From a virus, in IMG/VR virus record IMGVR_UViG_3300050821_007134, positions 107,074-171,073 of that record: 64,000 bases of DNA. One strand, 5' to 3'. The position numbers and the translations under genes are program-made. The notes under the pieces were generated by a model that was not told the DNA's origin, searched no databases, and was given only the letters and a program-made list of their open reading frames with translations. Of the stretch, positions 32,030 to 40,264 are shown piece by piece. The first letter of the stretch is position 1; every line of letters begins with the position of its first letter.

Positions 32030-32962
32030 ATGAACAACGAAATCACCCGTCCTCTTGCAGACAAGCGTAAGATAAGTTCGCGAAATGAATTTGAATTATG
32101 CTACATGAGACATCAATACTTCAGAAGATCTACATACAATCCATCGGCTGAAGAAATGGCCCCCTACATGGCAATTGTGAAAAAGCGATGTAAACACACA
32201 TTTTTCATTCATGCCGGATTGTTCCAAATGGTCGGCTTTGAAAACGAAGACCTTATAAACATAGGAATGATCCATCTAGTTAGTTTCTTAGGGCTTTTCT
32301 CAATGGAAATGATGCCCGAGAAATATGCAAGCTACGTTGAAAAATTCATGTTAGAAAAGGTCGATCCTCCCAGTGAAGAAGATGTTATGTCCAAAAACAG
32401 AGCTAACTTTACGATCTTTTTAAAGCAACGATTAGAAGAAGTTGTACGGGTTTGCAGACAGAAGGTCCGAAATATCAAGGGTATCCCTTTTGAAGAATTC
32501 CAGCCATTCTATGGTCCTAAGAAGCCGCCAATGGATATCATCCAATTAATGGAAAATCATGAATCTCTTGGCTTTCGTAAGATGGACATTGCCGTATTTA
32601 AGACCATAAGAAGAAGAGCCAAGGCTTATGGAAAGAACGCATTTCGTCATGAAAAGAACTGGTACATAATCGTTCCGCTCAAACATAAGAACCTAGGAAT
32701 GTCAGATTTTTCTGGCGCCGGTCTCGATCCCCGTGATAACATTCACAATATGAATCCAGAAGAAATCTTATTCAGATGCGAAGACGAGAACAAGTGGGAC
32801 CGAAAGCGTGCCGCTTATAAGAGCAAATCCAAAAATGAAAAGGCCGCTTTAATAAGTGAATTCATTGATAAAAATAAAAGCAGTAGAATATTTGCCGATG
32901 AATTAAAGACGGCAAAAAGAACACTTCTTAGGATGATGGGGCCATGGATAGAAAAGATCTAA
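32030..32962 (+). CDS. 310-aa protein, possible sigma-like factor
   Basis: The ATG at 32030 has AAGG at proper spacing; an ATG at 32024 is the alternative. Residues ~65-90 read FENEDLINIGMIHLVSFLGLFSM, similar to the yxxEDLxQEGxLxLxxAlxxFd helix of sigma region 2. NFTIFLKQRLEEVVRVCRQK at ~125-145 resembles the following FSTYLxxRIRxxVxDxxRK helix. A C-terminal KSSRIFADELKTAKRTLLRM helix pair could be an HTH remnant. Similarity is limited, so a different DNA- or RNA polymerase-binding role is possible. Confidence 0.6.
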   Translation: MNNEITRPLADKRKISSRNEFELCYMRHQYFRRSTYNPSAEEMAPYMAIVKKRCKHTFFIHAGLFQMVGFENEDLINIGMIHLVSFLGLFSMEMMPEKYASYVEKFMLEKVDPPSEEDVMSKNRANFTIFLKQRLEEVVRVCRQKVRNIKGIPFEEFQPFYGPKKPPMDIIQLMENHESLGFRKMDIAVFKTIRRRAKAYGKNAFRHEKNWYIIVPLKHKNLGMSDFSGAGLDPRDNIHNMNPEEILFRCEDENKWDRKRAAYKSKSKNEKAALISEFIDKNKSSRIFADELKTAKRTLLRMMGPWIEKI

Positions 32963-33498
32963 GCACAGCTGAGATCGTCCGTTTTTGGTACGCCAAATAC
33001 GAAGGAAGAATTCCTAAGGGCAGGAATAAAGAACAGCTACGCGCAATGCGGGGGCTTATCCAGGAAATGGAAAATTCCGGTATCACTGTCGATGACATCA
33101 AAAGTAACTACACGGCATCTTTAGTAGAAAAGGCAGCCGTACACCAAGGTCCAACCAATGAAAGATTTACTAAAGCAAAAAAAGAGAGTTGGATTCACAA
33201 AGTAAAAGATGATTGGGACGTAGCAGTAAGATCTTACATTTTAGAAAAAGAAGCTATGGCCAAGGCTGTTAGGGATTCTTCCCCGGTGGAAGAAATTCGT
33301 GTTCCCCTCCAATTAGTAATCCCTCCTGAAGAGGATATCGATGAATTGGCTAAAAATGTAAAAGTAGGACCTGAAAGAAAAGTTCAGCCCATCAGACCAG
33401 AAGAAATGTTAAATACTGACACCTTAGATATCGACGTAGAAGAAAATACTCTAATAAACAATGAACTCGAAGAATTTGTGAAGAAGCATGGCGGATGA
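32944..33498 (+). CDS. 184-aa protein upstream of the helicase; possible loader
   Basis: A basic N-terminal half (EIVRFWYAKYEGRIPKGRNK, ERFTKAKKESWIHKVKDDWD) and an acidic C-terminal half (LDIDVEENTLINNELEEFV). It overlaps the DnaB-like helicase gene by 11 bases. Helicase loaders are often encoded directly upstream of the helicase and vary greatly in sequence, so that role is possible, but no ATPase or gp59-type motif is seen. Confidence 0.7.
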   Translation: MDRKDLSTAEIVRFWYAKYEGRIPKGRNKEQLRAMRGLIQEMENSGITVDDIKSNYTASLVEKAAVHQGPTNERFTKAKKESWIHKVKDDWDVAVRSYILEKEAMAKAVRDSSPVEEIRVPLQLVIPPEEDIDELAKNVKVGPERKVQPIRPEEMLNTDTLDIDVEENTLINNELEEFVKKHGG

Positions 33499-34624
33499 AG
33501 TAGAGGATTGGAAATCTGATTTCGAAGAGCGAGCGAAAGCCGAAGATAAGAAAGCAGAAGTCCAGGCCAAAAAGTTAATCATCGATGAAAATCGATACAA
33601 TGTTGAGTTGGCTAGAATTGCCAAAACAGCAGACGAAGCCTCACGCGCAAATAGTACCAATTTCGGCCTAATGTCCCCAGAGGCCATCGCAAAAGTTCAA
33701 ACAGACAATATCGAATACATCATGGCCGCAAGAGGAAAGCTTAATTTCATTACGGCCATATTCAGTAAAGTAGTTCCCTTCTTTAGAAAGAATTTGATCC
33801 TGATCGGAGCAAAGTCGGGCCATGGTAAATCTACGACCGTCGCCAACATTGCCCGTGAAACTCTAAGACAGATTGACCCCACTACTGGCAAGCCCCCGCG
33901 AGTTCTTGTAATCACGAACGAAGAAAAAACTGAAGACGTTTATAACAGGGTTACATGTCTCCTTAAGGGATGGCACTATGTAAACCATGATGAATTCACA
34001 GATGAACAAGTCAAGGCATTTAATGACTTTATTCCAGTACTTAGCAAATATATGAATGTGGTCGATGACAATTACAACAATGTGCCCGGAATGACTACGA
34101 GTCTTGAGGGAGTCTGTCAAATTTTTGACAACATGCTTCGAGATGGAACTTATTATCATGCAGTAATTTTTGACTACTATCAAAACGTTACCTATTCCAA
34201 AGACTTCCCAAGTATGACTGAATTCGAAGTTCAAGCGGCCTTATCCCATAAGCTTGACCAATACAAGAACAGCTATCCAGCCCCAATTGTAGTTATGGCT
34301 CAATGCGATCCTCCGGATGAGGCCAACACCCCTTTTATGTTCCGTATCAAGGGGCGAAAACTCATATTCGCTAAGGCAACATTAGCGATGGAAATGGTGG
34401 CCGAGCCCGAAATGCTCAGAACTCAATGGGAAGTATGGAAGAGTAGATTTACTAATTCAATTGGCAAAAAGTTCTACACTGCTTATGATAAGGGCAAAAT
34501 AACAGTTTATGACGATGAATTCGCTAAGAAGGTAATGGCCATGAAAGAAAACGACATGCATGACGCTACGCTCCTTGGCAATTTAGGTAAAAAACCGGTT
34601 GACGATAAAGGAAAGAAAGAGTAG
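33488..34624 (+). CDS. dnaB: DnaB/gp41-like replicative helicase
   Basis: A 378-aa RecA-fold helicase. Walker A is GAKSGHGKST at 107-116, VLVITNEEKTEDV near 139-151 holds the catalytic Glu, Walker B is VIFDYYQNV with Asp229, and IVVMAQCDPP carries the motif 3 Gln. The ~100-residue N-terminal part is shorter than that of cellular DnaB, as in T4 gp41-type proteins. It would unwind the fork ahead of the DnaE-type polymerase, and the AEP primase is encoded about 2 kb downstream. Confidence 0.82.
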   Translation: MADEVEDWKSDFEERAKAEDKKAEVQAKKLIIDENRYNVELARIAKTADEASRANSTNFGLMSPEAIAKVQTDNIEYIMAARGKLNFITAIFSKVVPFFRKNLILIGAKSGHGKSTTVANIARETLRQIDPTTGKPPRVLVITNEEKTEDVYNRVTCLLKGWHYVNHDEFTDEQVKAFNDFIPVLSKYMNVVDDNYNNVPGMTTSLEGVCQIFDNMLRDGTYYHAVIFDYYQNVTYSKDFPSMTEFEVQAALSHKLDQYKNSYPAPIVVMAQCDPPDEANTPFMFRIKGRKLIFAKATLAMEMVAEPEMLRTQWEVWKSRFTNSIGKKFYTAYDKGKITVYDDEFAKKVMAMKENDMHDATLLGNLGKKPVDDKGKKE

Positions 34625-34633
34625 GATTCTAGT

Positions 34634-35188
34634 ATGGCTGAAGAGACACCTACAAATGAACAAGGCGTTCCAGTAGATCCTAATAGCGCTCCTGTAAGGA
34701 TAGCTGAGTTCGTGCTTAAGGAGACCGAAGTCTCAAAACTTAACCTCATGCAAAATGATGTATTAGTTGTAAAAATGCAAGGCATGGATCTAGACCATGA
34801 TTTGATCAAAAGCCTTCAAAATCACTTCAAAAAGGTATTTCCAAATAATAAAGTCCTAGTCTTCTCGCTTAGCGAAGATGCTAAGATGAATCTTGAGGTA
34901 GTCAAGGCAGAAGCATTAGGAGAATCCTGTGCGACGGCTCCTAAAGGCTATTGTGAAGGCTGCGATTGCGGTAAAAAAGAAGCCGCTGAATCTGTTGTAA
35001 CTCCGCCGCCAGCTCCTTACAGAATGGCCACTGGGACCCTAGTTAAGGTAATCGAAGCAGGCCATGCAGTTGAAGGTGAAACAGGATCGGTTGATAGCTA
35101 CATCGGTGGCGGATATTATTTAGTGAGATTCGCCTCTATGGGCGTTATTAAAATGAACGGCTTCGGATTAGAAGAACAGGGGAAATAA
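34634..35188 (+). CDS. 184-aa protein with Cys cluster
   Basis: The first ~85 residues look alpha/beta (NDVLVVKMQGMDLDHDLIKS, NNKVLVFSLSEDAKMNLEVV). A Cys-rich motif CATAPKGYCEGCDCGKK near 95-116 probably binds zinc. The C-terminal ~50 residues resemble a small SH3-like barrel (GTLVKVIEAGHAVEGETGSV, GGGYYLVRFASMG). No family is recognised. Confidence 0.7.
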   Translation: MAEETPTNEQGVPVDPNSAPVRIAEFVLKETEVSKLNLMQNDVLVVKMQGMDLDHDLIKSLQNHFKKVFPNNKVLVFSLSEDAKMNLEVVKAEALGESCATAPKGYCEGCDCGKKEAAESVVTPPPAPYRMATGTLVKVIEAGHAVEGETGSVDSYIGGGYYLVRFASMGVIKMNGFGLEEQGK

Positions 35189-35550
35189 TGGACTTAACAA
35201 AAGACCAAAGAACTGAATTAAATGCCCTATCGAAAGAACTCATGGGATCAGAGAGTAAGTGGAAAAAGCTTCTTGACCGTGGATACCTAGAGACAGTCAC
35301 CGAAGAAAAAGAAGAAGAGATTCCGGGCGAAAACGGTGCTGAACCTACCAAAAGAAAAGTTAGGGTACCGAAGCTTGAAAAGGGCATGGTCGTCCGTACC
35401 GTACAGCGTCACACATATGAATCCCTTAGAAATATGCTAGTAGCTGCAAAGAAACAAAAAGATGAATACACAGCCGCAGTCGCAAAAATCAAAGCAGAAC
35501 ACGACGCCGCTCGAAAGGCTCAAGAAGCCGCCGGAGGATCAGCCGTATGA
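35188..35550 (+). CDS. 120-aa charged hypothetical protein
   Basis: Preceded by GGGGAAATA, close to an SD. Highly charged, with EEKEEEIPGENGAEPTKRKV in the middle and helical ends (ALSKELMGSESKWKKLLDRG, IKAEHDAARKAQEAAG). Likely an extended or coiled-coil protein. No family is recognised. Confidence 0.7.
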   Translation: MDLTKDQRTELNALSKELMGSESKWKKLLDRGYLETVTEEKEEEIPGENGAEPTKRKVRVPKLEKGMVVRTVQRHTYESLRNMLVAAKKQKDEYTAAVAKIKAEHDAARKAQEAAGGSAV

Positions 35551-35738
35551 GTTACAATAAAACTATGATCAGAATTTCAGCTTTCTTCTTAATATTGTGG
35601 ACAGGCTTTGGAATCTACAATTTGACTAAAGGAACTGAATCCGGTTACTGGTTAGCCGCTTTGGAATTCGCAGTCGCGATAATAAATGCTAATAATATTC
35701 GAAGACTTAGGAGAGAAAATGGCACGCCCACTAGATAA
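35547..35738 (+). CDS. 63-aa protein with two membrane helices
   Basis: MIRISAFFLILWTGFGIYNL is one clear membrane helix. GYWLAALEFAVAIINANNI is a second, shorter one, and the end is basic (RRLRRENGTPTR). A hairpin with both ends inside is likely. Function is unknown. Confidence 0.7.
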   Translation: MSYNKTMIRISAFFLILWTGFGIYNLTKGTESGYWLAALEFAVAIINANNIRRLRRENGTPTR

Positions 35739-35991
35739 AATCATAGACATCATATTAAAATTAACACCCGATAATTTTAACAACAAGAAATATCTTAAAC
35801 TGGAATTAGAGTCCATCAAGGAAAGCTACTACTATGCAGCTCCAGAAACCCTAGGTTCTGTATGGCTCAGAGTGGCCCAAGCCCTTCAAGTTCATATCGG
35901 AGATCCAGGTGGAGAAACTTGGAAAAGAGAGATTCAAGGTCTCTTCGCTGGAAAGATTGACTACATGGATTACCTTACGGAGATTATGTGA
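35719..35991 (+). CDS. 90-aa hypothetical protein
   Basis: The ATG at 35719 has TAGGAGAG upstream and is preferred over an ATG at 35686. Starts MARPLDKIIDIILKLTPDNF and is mostly helical. The C-terminus (EIQGLFAGKIDYMDYLTEIM) resembles that of other small phage proteins. Overlaps the previous gene by 20 bases. Confidence 0.7.
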   Translation: MARPLDKIIDIILKLTPDNFNNKKYLKLELESIKESYYYAAPETLGSVWLRVAQALQVHIGDPGGETWKREIQGLFAGKIDYMDYLTEIM

Positions 35992-36248
35992 GAGACTTAG
36001 AAAAAGTTCTGCAAGATGTTCTTTATTACGTTCCACTAAACTTTGAACTTAGACCTCAATTAGAAGATCAATTGAATGCCCTAATCGAAAGACGCAAAAT
36101 ATCGCCCGCTGAGTTAGACCCATTCTTATGGAATGACGCTCGTAATCTTTTAGATCATTATTTAGGATACGAGGTCGGTGATAGGCCTTGGGCGAAATAT
36201 GCCTTATTAAGTTTTTCCGGTAAAAATAAACTTCTTGGAGAGAAATAA
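35988..36248 (+). CDS. 86-aa hypothetical protein
   Basis: A GTG start overlaps the previous stop (GTGA). Helical: RDLEKVLQDVLYYVPLNFEL then RPQLEDQLNALIERRKISPA. The last part is aromatic (WAKYALLSFSG). No family is recognised. Confidence 0.65.
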   Translation: MRDLEKVLQDVLYYVPLNFELRPQLEDQLNALIERRKISPAELDPFLWNDARNLLDHYLGYEVGDRPWAKYALLSFSGKNKLLGEK

Positions 36249-36451
36249 TGAGAATAGAGTACAAAGGGTTCGCACTGGTCGCCAATAGAGAAAAAACAAA
36301 AAATGGAATATACAGAACCTTTTACAGCGCTCAAAACATCGAAACCCGAATGATACTCTCCGAAACTAACGATAACATCAGTATCCAAGACGCAATGGAA
36401 GAACTAAAAACAGACGTAGACACATATTTAAGTGAGACCAATGGAGCATAA
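36248..36451 (+). CDS. 67-aa hypothetical protein
   Basis: Begins MRIEYKGFALVANREKTKNG, with alternating hydrophobic residues suggesting a beta hairpin, and ends in a helix (IQDAMEELKTDVDTYL). GGAGAG lies upstream. It is followed with 1-base overlap by the primase gene. No family is recognised. Confidence 0.65.
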   Translation: MRIEYKGFALVANREKTKNGIYRTFYSAQNIETRMILSETNDNISIQDAMEELKTDVDTYLSETNGA

Positions 36452-37332
36452 TGCACGAACGAGCAATCAAACTCTTAAAAACCATGTTCAGAGACGGGGA
36501 AACTATCTGTGTGTCCGACAGCAAGTATGGGTACCACTCTATCCCGCTTGAGAATGCTTGGAAAGATCCCGTAACTCTTTTTTCGCCAAACCCAGAAATT
36601 AAAATTCAATTTGTAGACAGCGTAAACCTAAATTTAGTTGCGCTCAATCCCATAAAGGGTTTTCGAGAAGATCTCAATTGTACGGCCTTTAGGAACTTCA
36701 TGGTCGAAATGGATATGGGGCCTTTGGCTCAACAGCTCCAATATATCAAAGCCTCGGGAATGCCCTACAGTGCGGTTATATTTTCAGGCAGTAAAAGTTT
36801 GCATTTTTTGATCTCCCTAGATACAGACTTACCAAACGAATCCATTTGGCGTTTATTTGCGGAATGGACGCTTAATATAGTTCCTCTGGCAGACCCACTG
36901 ACCAAGAACCCTAGTAGGTCAATCCGTATCCCGGAATCGTACAGGGAGCCGGATAAACTCCAAAAACTGGTAGAATTCCACGGTCCCGTGAAACTTGATG
37001 ACTTCGCCAACTGGCTCAGGAAGTGGCCATCTGCCAAGCCCGTTGTAAGCGAAAAGAAAAAAATTAAGCCTGGCGAGTTCGACAAGACCAAAGTCAAGGG
37101 ATGGGTCATAAAGGCCCTGGATAAGGGGATTGACCGATCGAAAGGTAGGAACGCGCAATGGTACGCCATTGCTTGCGAATTTGCTTTGGCCGGTTACACG
37201 GAAGATGGTACAATGGCCATATTAGGTGACTACTTCTCGCCTGATAGAGACTTCAAAGAGAGAGAATGGAAAACAACCATAAAGAGCGCTTTCAAGCGTG
37301 TATATGGCAAGGAGCAAAATGAAAAAGGCTAA
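36451..37332 (+). CDS. AEP-type DNA primase
   Basis: A 293-aa archaeo-eukaryotic primase. The catalytic acidic motif is MVEMDMG with Glu86 and Asp88, the SGSKSLHFLISL motif supplies His118, and ADPLTKNPSRSIRIP near 147-161 provides the third acid and the nucleotide-binding Arg. The C-terminal ~75 residues (RNAQWYAIACEFALAGY, FSPDRDFKEREWKTTIKSAF) match a PriCT-like helical domain common in mobile-element primases. It presumably lays primers for the DnaE polymerase. No DnaG/TOPRIM primase is seen in the window, so this is the only primase candidate here. Confidence 0.8.
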   Translation: MHERAIKLLKTMFRDGETICVSDSKYGYHSIPLENAWKDPVTLFSPNPEIKIQFVDSVNLNLVALNPIKGFREDLNCTAFRNFMVEMDMGPLAQQLQYIKASGMPYSAVIFSGSKSLHFLISLDTDLPNESIWRLFAEWTLNIVPLADPLTKNPSRSIRIPESYREPDKLQKLVEFHGPVKLDDFANWLRKWPSAKPVVSEKKKIKPGEFDKTKVKGWVIKALDKGIDRSKGRNAQWYAIACEFALAGYTEDGTMAILGDYFSPDRDFKEREWKTTIKSAFKRVYGKEQNEKG

Positions 37333-37927
37333 TCATGATGATATCGAAAAGTTTCACGATTACAGCATCCATTTGCCCACGCGAACTATTTACAATAGCA
37401 CTGAACACGTAAGCGAATCTGATGATTTCTCCGAGTCAGGTTGCGATACGTCTATGGCCGAACGAATGGTTAAAAACATTCACATTTTGGACCATCTATC
37501 TCAAGAGCCAATCACGATCATCATGAACAACATTGGTGGCGACGAATATCACGGATTCGCTATTTATGATGCTATCAAAGCGGCAAAATCAGAAATCATA
37601 GTAAAAGTTTTCGGCCACGCAATGAGTATGGGTTCAATTATTTTACAAGCTGCCGACAAACGAATCATGTCTCCTACCTCACGACAAATGATTCATTACG
37701 GAACATGGGGTAGAAATGATCATGCTAAGACCAGTCAGAAGTGGGCAGAAGAAGGCCTTAAAATTGATAAGTGGATGGAAAAGATGTACTTAGACAAGAT
37801 CCGCGAGAAGCACCCTGACTTTAAGCTTAAAAGATTGCAAAAATATTTGGACCATGATACGTTCCTGACAGCCGAAGAGAGCGTTGCGTTAGGATTAGCT
37901 GACTCAGTATTGGGAGATGAAGAGTGA
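37319..37927 (+). CDS. ClpP-like serine protease, cytoplasmic
   Basis: A 202-aa ClpP-fold protein. The ATG at 37319 has AAGGAGC upstream. EPITIIMNNIGGDEYHGFAI near 63-82, FGHAMSMGSI with nucleophile Ser103 and MIHYGTWG with His126 match the ClpP catalytic core, and ESVALGLADSVLG holds the usual GL(V/A)D exit. There is no signal peptide, unlike the related protein at 8492-9478. Phage ClpP-like proteins are often prohead proteases, but here the gene sits between primase and unknown genes, so a regulatory or host-targeting role is equally possible. Confidence 0.85.
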   Translation: MKKANHDDIEKFHDYSIHLPTRTIYNSTEHVSESDDFSESGCDTSMAERMVKNIHILDHLSQEPITIIMNNIGGDEYHGFAIYDAIKAAKSEIIVKVFGHAMSMGSIILQAADKRIMSPTSRQMIHYGTWGRNDHAKTSQKWAEEGLKIDKWMEKMYLDKIREKHPDFKLKRLQKYLDHDTFLTAEESVALGLADSVLGDEE

Positions 37928-38235
37928 CCGACGAAGATTCTAAACTGGCCAAAGAGCTTGGCGATCAGATTAAAAAGGGATTAGAGGAACAATTTCTCCG
38001 AAAGCCTAACAGTGAAACTACTAGGCAAAGTGCAATCGCTTACTTACAGGGAATGGTTAACCAATGGATGGAAGAAAATAAAATTGAGCCTGGACCTCTT
38101 CCAATAGTAGATGTTCAAATTGAAGACAGTCAAATGCACGTAAGGTTATTAGATCACGAAACAAAAGAGCCACTAACATGGGGACAGTGGATAGATAAAT
38201 ATTCATACGGAAGGTATTATGGCCGACGAGATTAA
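37924..38235 (+). CDS. 103-aa hypothetical protein
   Basis: A GTG start overlaps the protease stop (GTGA). Helical N-terminus (LAKELGDQIKKGLEEQFLRK) and beta-rich C-terminus (PIVDVQIEDSQMHVRLLDHE) ending WGQWIDKYSYGRYYGRRD. Co-translation with the ClpP-like protein could mean a partner or substrate. No family is recognised. Confidence 0.7.
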   Translation: MTDEDSKLAKELGDQIKKGLEEQFLRKPNSETTRQSAIAYLQGMVNQWMEENKIEPGPLPIVDVQIEDSQMHVRLLDHETKEPLTWGQWIDKYSYGRYYGRRD

Positions 38236-38842
38236 GGAAGAAAAGCTCCCCCCCTTTACGGAATGGGAAACTAAATATCGGACAGAATTGTCCGTATTGC
38301 CCACTTTCCAACGGCTCGCGAAAGCGATTCCCGATCTAAAAGAATTCATTTATGCTTGCGGTCCGGATGAATACAATGTCAGGCCCGATTCTCCTCTTTT
38401 CTTAAGATTCAGAATGGCAGAATATCCTAAGTCAGATCCCATATTTAAGCAGCTCACAATCAAGGGCCGCCCAGTTGGCGCTAAAAATAACATCAAAAGA
38501 AAAGAACCTAATCTCAATGTGAGTGCAAATAGTGCCGAAGAGATTCGTGAATTTATCTCTGAAGCTAATTTCACCTTCAATTTCAAGATCTACAAAGAGT
38601 GTCATATTTACACTTTTGCAGACGCGACAATCGTGTACTACACGGTAAAGGAAGAAGCTGATTCGAAAGAGCATTACTTCATTGAAATCGAAGTCGATGA
38701 AAAAACCATCCACAACTTAACCGAAAAAGAGGCCTGGACAGTCATTGAAAAATATGAGACTATTTTAGCTGAAACAGGTATCACTCCCCAGAAGCGATTG
38801 AGACGTTCACTTTTTGAAATGTTCAAGAAAGACGTAAAGTGA
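38219..38842 (+). CDS. 207-aa protein with CYTH-like segment
   Basis: Residues ~117-195 contain KECHIYTFADATIVYYTVKE, HYFIEIEVDEKTIHNLTEKE and a final RSLFEMF. The FIEIEV strand, a long helix and the closing S-x-F-E-M-F fit the second half of CYTH/triphosphate tunnel proteins (class IV cyclases and thiamine triphosphatases). The first half, where an ExExK motif is expected, is not convincing. It may therefore be a degenerate or circularly arranged member, or a false match. Confidence 0.6.
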   Translation: MADEIKEEKLPPFTEWETKYRTELSVLPTFQRLAKAIPDLKEFIYACGPDEYNVRPDSPLFLRFRMAEYPKSDPIFKQLTIKGRPVGAKNNIKRKEPNLNVSANSAEEIREFISEANFTFNFKIYKECHIYTFADATIVYYTVKEEADSKEHYFIEIEVDEKTIHNLTEKEAWTVIEKYETILAETGITPQKRLRRSLFEMFKKDVK

Positions 38843-39096
38843 AAATAGAAACTATCGTCCATACAAATAAGACTTATGAATTTTATTGTGATTGCGGAGG
38901 ATATTCGCAGGGCCACATATCTTCTTCTGGAATGGGAAAGAAACTTTCATTCACCGTGACTGTAGACTGTCCCTGCTGTGCCAGAGAAAGAACGTATAAA
39001 GGTCCAAATATGGACACACTTAAATTATCGACTGATTTACCGTCTTCAAATTTCCCCATAAAACAAACGTCGAACATACTGGATTTTTATGAGTAA
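38839..39096 (+). CDS. 85-aa zinc-ribbon-like protein
   Basis: A GTG start overlaps the previous stop (GTGA). YEFYCDCGGYSQGH in the first 30 residues and VDCPCCARERTYKG near 52-65 form two Cys pairs that would make a zinc ribbon. Otherwise beta-rich. Role unknown; one of several mini zinc proteins in this operon. Confidence 0.65.
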   Translation: MKIETIVHTNKTYEFYCDCGGYSQGHISSSGMGKKLSFTVTVDCPCCARERTYKGPNMDTLKLSTDLPSSNFPIKQTSNILDFYE

Positions 39097-39250
39097 AAAT
39101 TCTATCATTCTGATTTTATCGCTTGCCCTCGCTTATTCTGCAAGGCATGAGATTGAAGGAGCTATTTTCAATGCTTTCTTTTATCTGTGTGTCCTTACTC
39201 GATCCGAATCATGTTTTGGATTAGTGTGCATGATCTGGAGGGGCTGTTGA
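39089..39250 (+). CDS. 53-aa membrane-type peptide
   Basis: ATG at 39089 overlapping the previous stop by 8 bases, TGA at 39248-39250. Sequence starts MSKNSIILILSLALAYSARH, a hydrophobic helix or signal, then has a second hydrophobic run (AIFNAFFYLCVLTR) and a late SCFGLVCMIWRGC with three Cys. The stop overlaps the TTG start of the next gene, which supports translation. Confidence 0.5.
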   Translation: MSKNSIILILSLALAYSARHEIEGAIFNAFFYLCVLTRSESCFGLVCMIWRGC

Positions 39251-39921
39251 CCAAATGGAAACGTGCCGTTTATCATGCTCCTCCCGCAGACGTACCAGTC
39301 TTGGTGTGTTATGGCAGCGGCCATATGATGGTCTCGTCTGCCACTTATTACAACCAACAAATGAAGGACATGTTCAAGGCTTTAGCTCAAGAGGGTAAAA
39401 TGACACCCGAAATGGCTGAATGTAAAGGATACTTTAAAGAATTCGGCCAAAAAGTCTATCTAGATGACGCCGATGTCTATTGGACAGAACTGCCCGAGCC
39501 TCCCAAAGAAAGCAACACATTAAGCTCTATAACTGAGGAAAAATCTGTGGAAGAAAATGAAGAACAGTCAGGTGGAACTATGACCGTCGAAGAACTGGCC
39601 AAACACTTCGGCGAGAAAACTATCCCAGTTGAAAGAGGCGCTGATGAAATTTATGCCATAGCAGCTAGAGTTAAAAATGCCTGCGTACTACAAGTTGGGG
39701 CCAACCTCACACCAGCCGGTGTAATGCTCTGTAATACATACACCCATACAATCAAAGCTTTCTATGATTTCGCTAAAACTATCAAAGACGAAGATGATCG
39801 CGAGAGACTTAAATCATTCATTATGAGTCAAGAGGGAATGGCCGCCACATTCGTCGGAGCCGCTATGTCCAACGTTAAAGCTCAAGTCGAAGAACAAAGA
39901 AAGAGAGATAAGCAACGATGA
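39247..39921 (+). CDS. 224-aa hypothetical protein
   Basis: The TTG at 39247 is chosen because GGAGGGG lies 4 nt upstream and the codon overlaps the preceding stop as TTGA. Earlier in-frame ATGs (39187, 39211) overlap the 53-aa gene heavily and lack an SD. Contains VPVLVCYGSGHMMVSSATYY, a helical QQMKDMFKALAQEG, an acidic linker (EEKSVEENEEQSGG) and a helical C-terminus (TIKAFYDFAKTIKDEDDRER). No family is recognised. Confidence 0.65.
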   Translation: MTKWKRAVYHAPPADVPVLVCYGSGHMMVSSATYYNQQMKDMFKALAQEGKMTPEMAECKGYFKEFGQKVYLDDADVYWTELPEPPKESNTLSSITEEKSVEENEEQSGGTMTVEELAKHFGEKTIPVERGADEIYAIAARVKNACVLQVGANLTPAGVMLCNTYTHTIKAFYDFAKTIKDEDDRERLKSFIMSQEGMAATFVGAAMSNVKAQVEEQRKRDKQR

Positions 39922-40127
39922 AACAGTTATTGATGACCCAAGAAGAATATGACCAAGACATGCGAACGAACAGAGGAGTTGGTTTCTCAGAAGGATTCGC
40001 CAATTTATTAAACGGTCTGGCGCAAGAAGTCGAAGGCAGAGATATGCGCTGGAGCGGTGATCTTAAGTCTAATCCTCAATTGCAATTAGTCTTAAAATTC
40101 ATTTGGGAAAAACGGGACAAGAAATGA
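39918..40127 (+). CDS. 69-aa hypothetical protein
   Basis: Starts by ATGA overlap. Begins MKQLLMTQEEYDQDMRTNRG and is polar, with a helix (GFANLLNGLAQEVEG) and a basic end (FIWEKRDKK). No family is recognised. Confidence 0.65.
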   Translation: MKQLLMTQEEYDQDMRTNRGVGFSEGFANLLNGLAQEVEGRDMRWSGDLKSNPQLQLVLKFIWEKRDKK

Positions 40128-40264
40128 AAAAGAAATTACACACATGGTACTTAGCGCCGAATGCAAAAAATGCGTACTGCACAAAATGTGGTTATTTTCC
40201 CGGTCCTCCAATTTTGCGGAAAAATGCTAGAGGCTGTTCTCGTCCTGCGGAAAAGACACAATGA
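40124..40264 (+). CDS. 46-aa basic protein with CxxC
   Basis: Coupled to both neighbours by ATGA overlaps. Encodes MKKKLHTWYLAPNAKNAYCT then KCGYFPGPPILRKNARGC. The pair CTKC plus a later lone Cys may bind metal. The frame fills the gap exactly, which is the main evidence. Unknown function. Confidence 0.55.
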   Translation: MKKKLHTWYLAPNAKNAYCTKCGYFPGPPILRKNARGCSRPAEKTQ

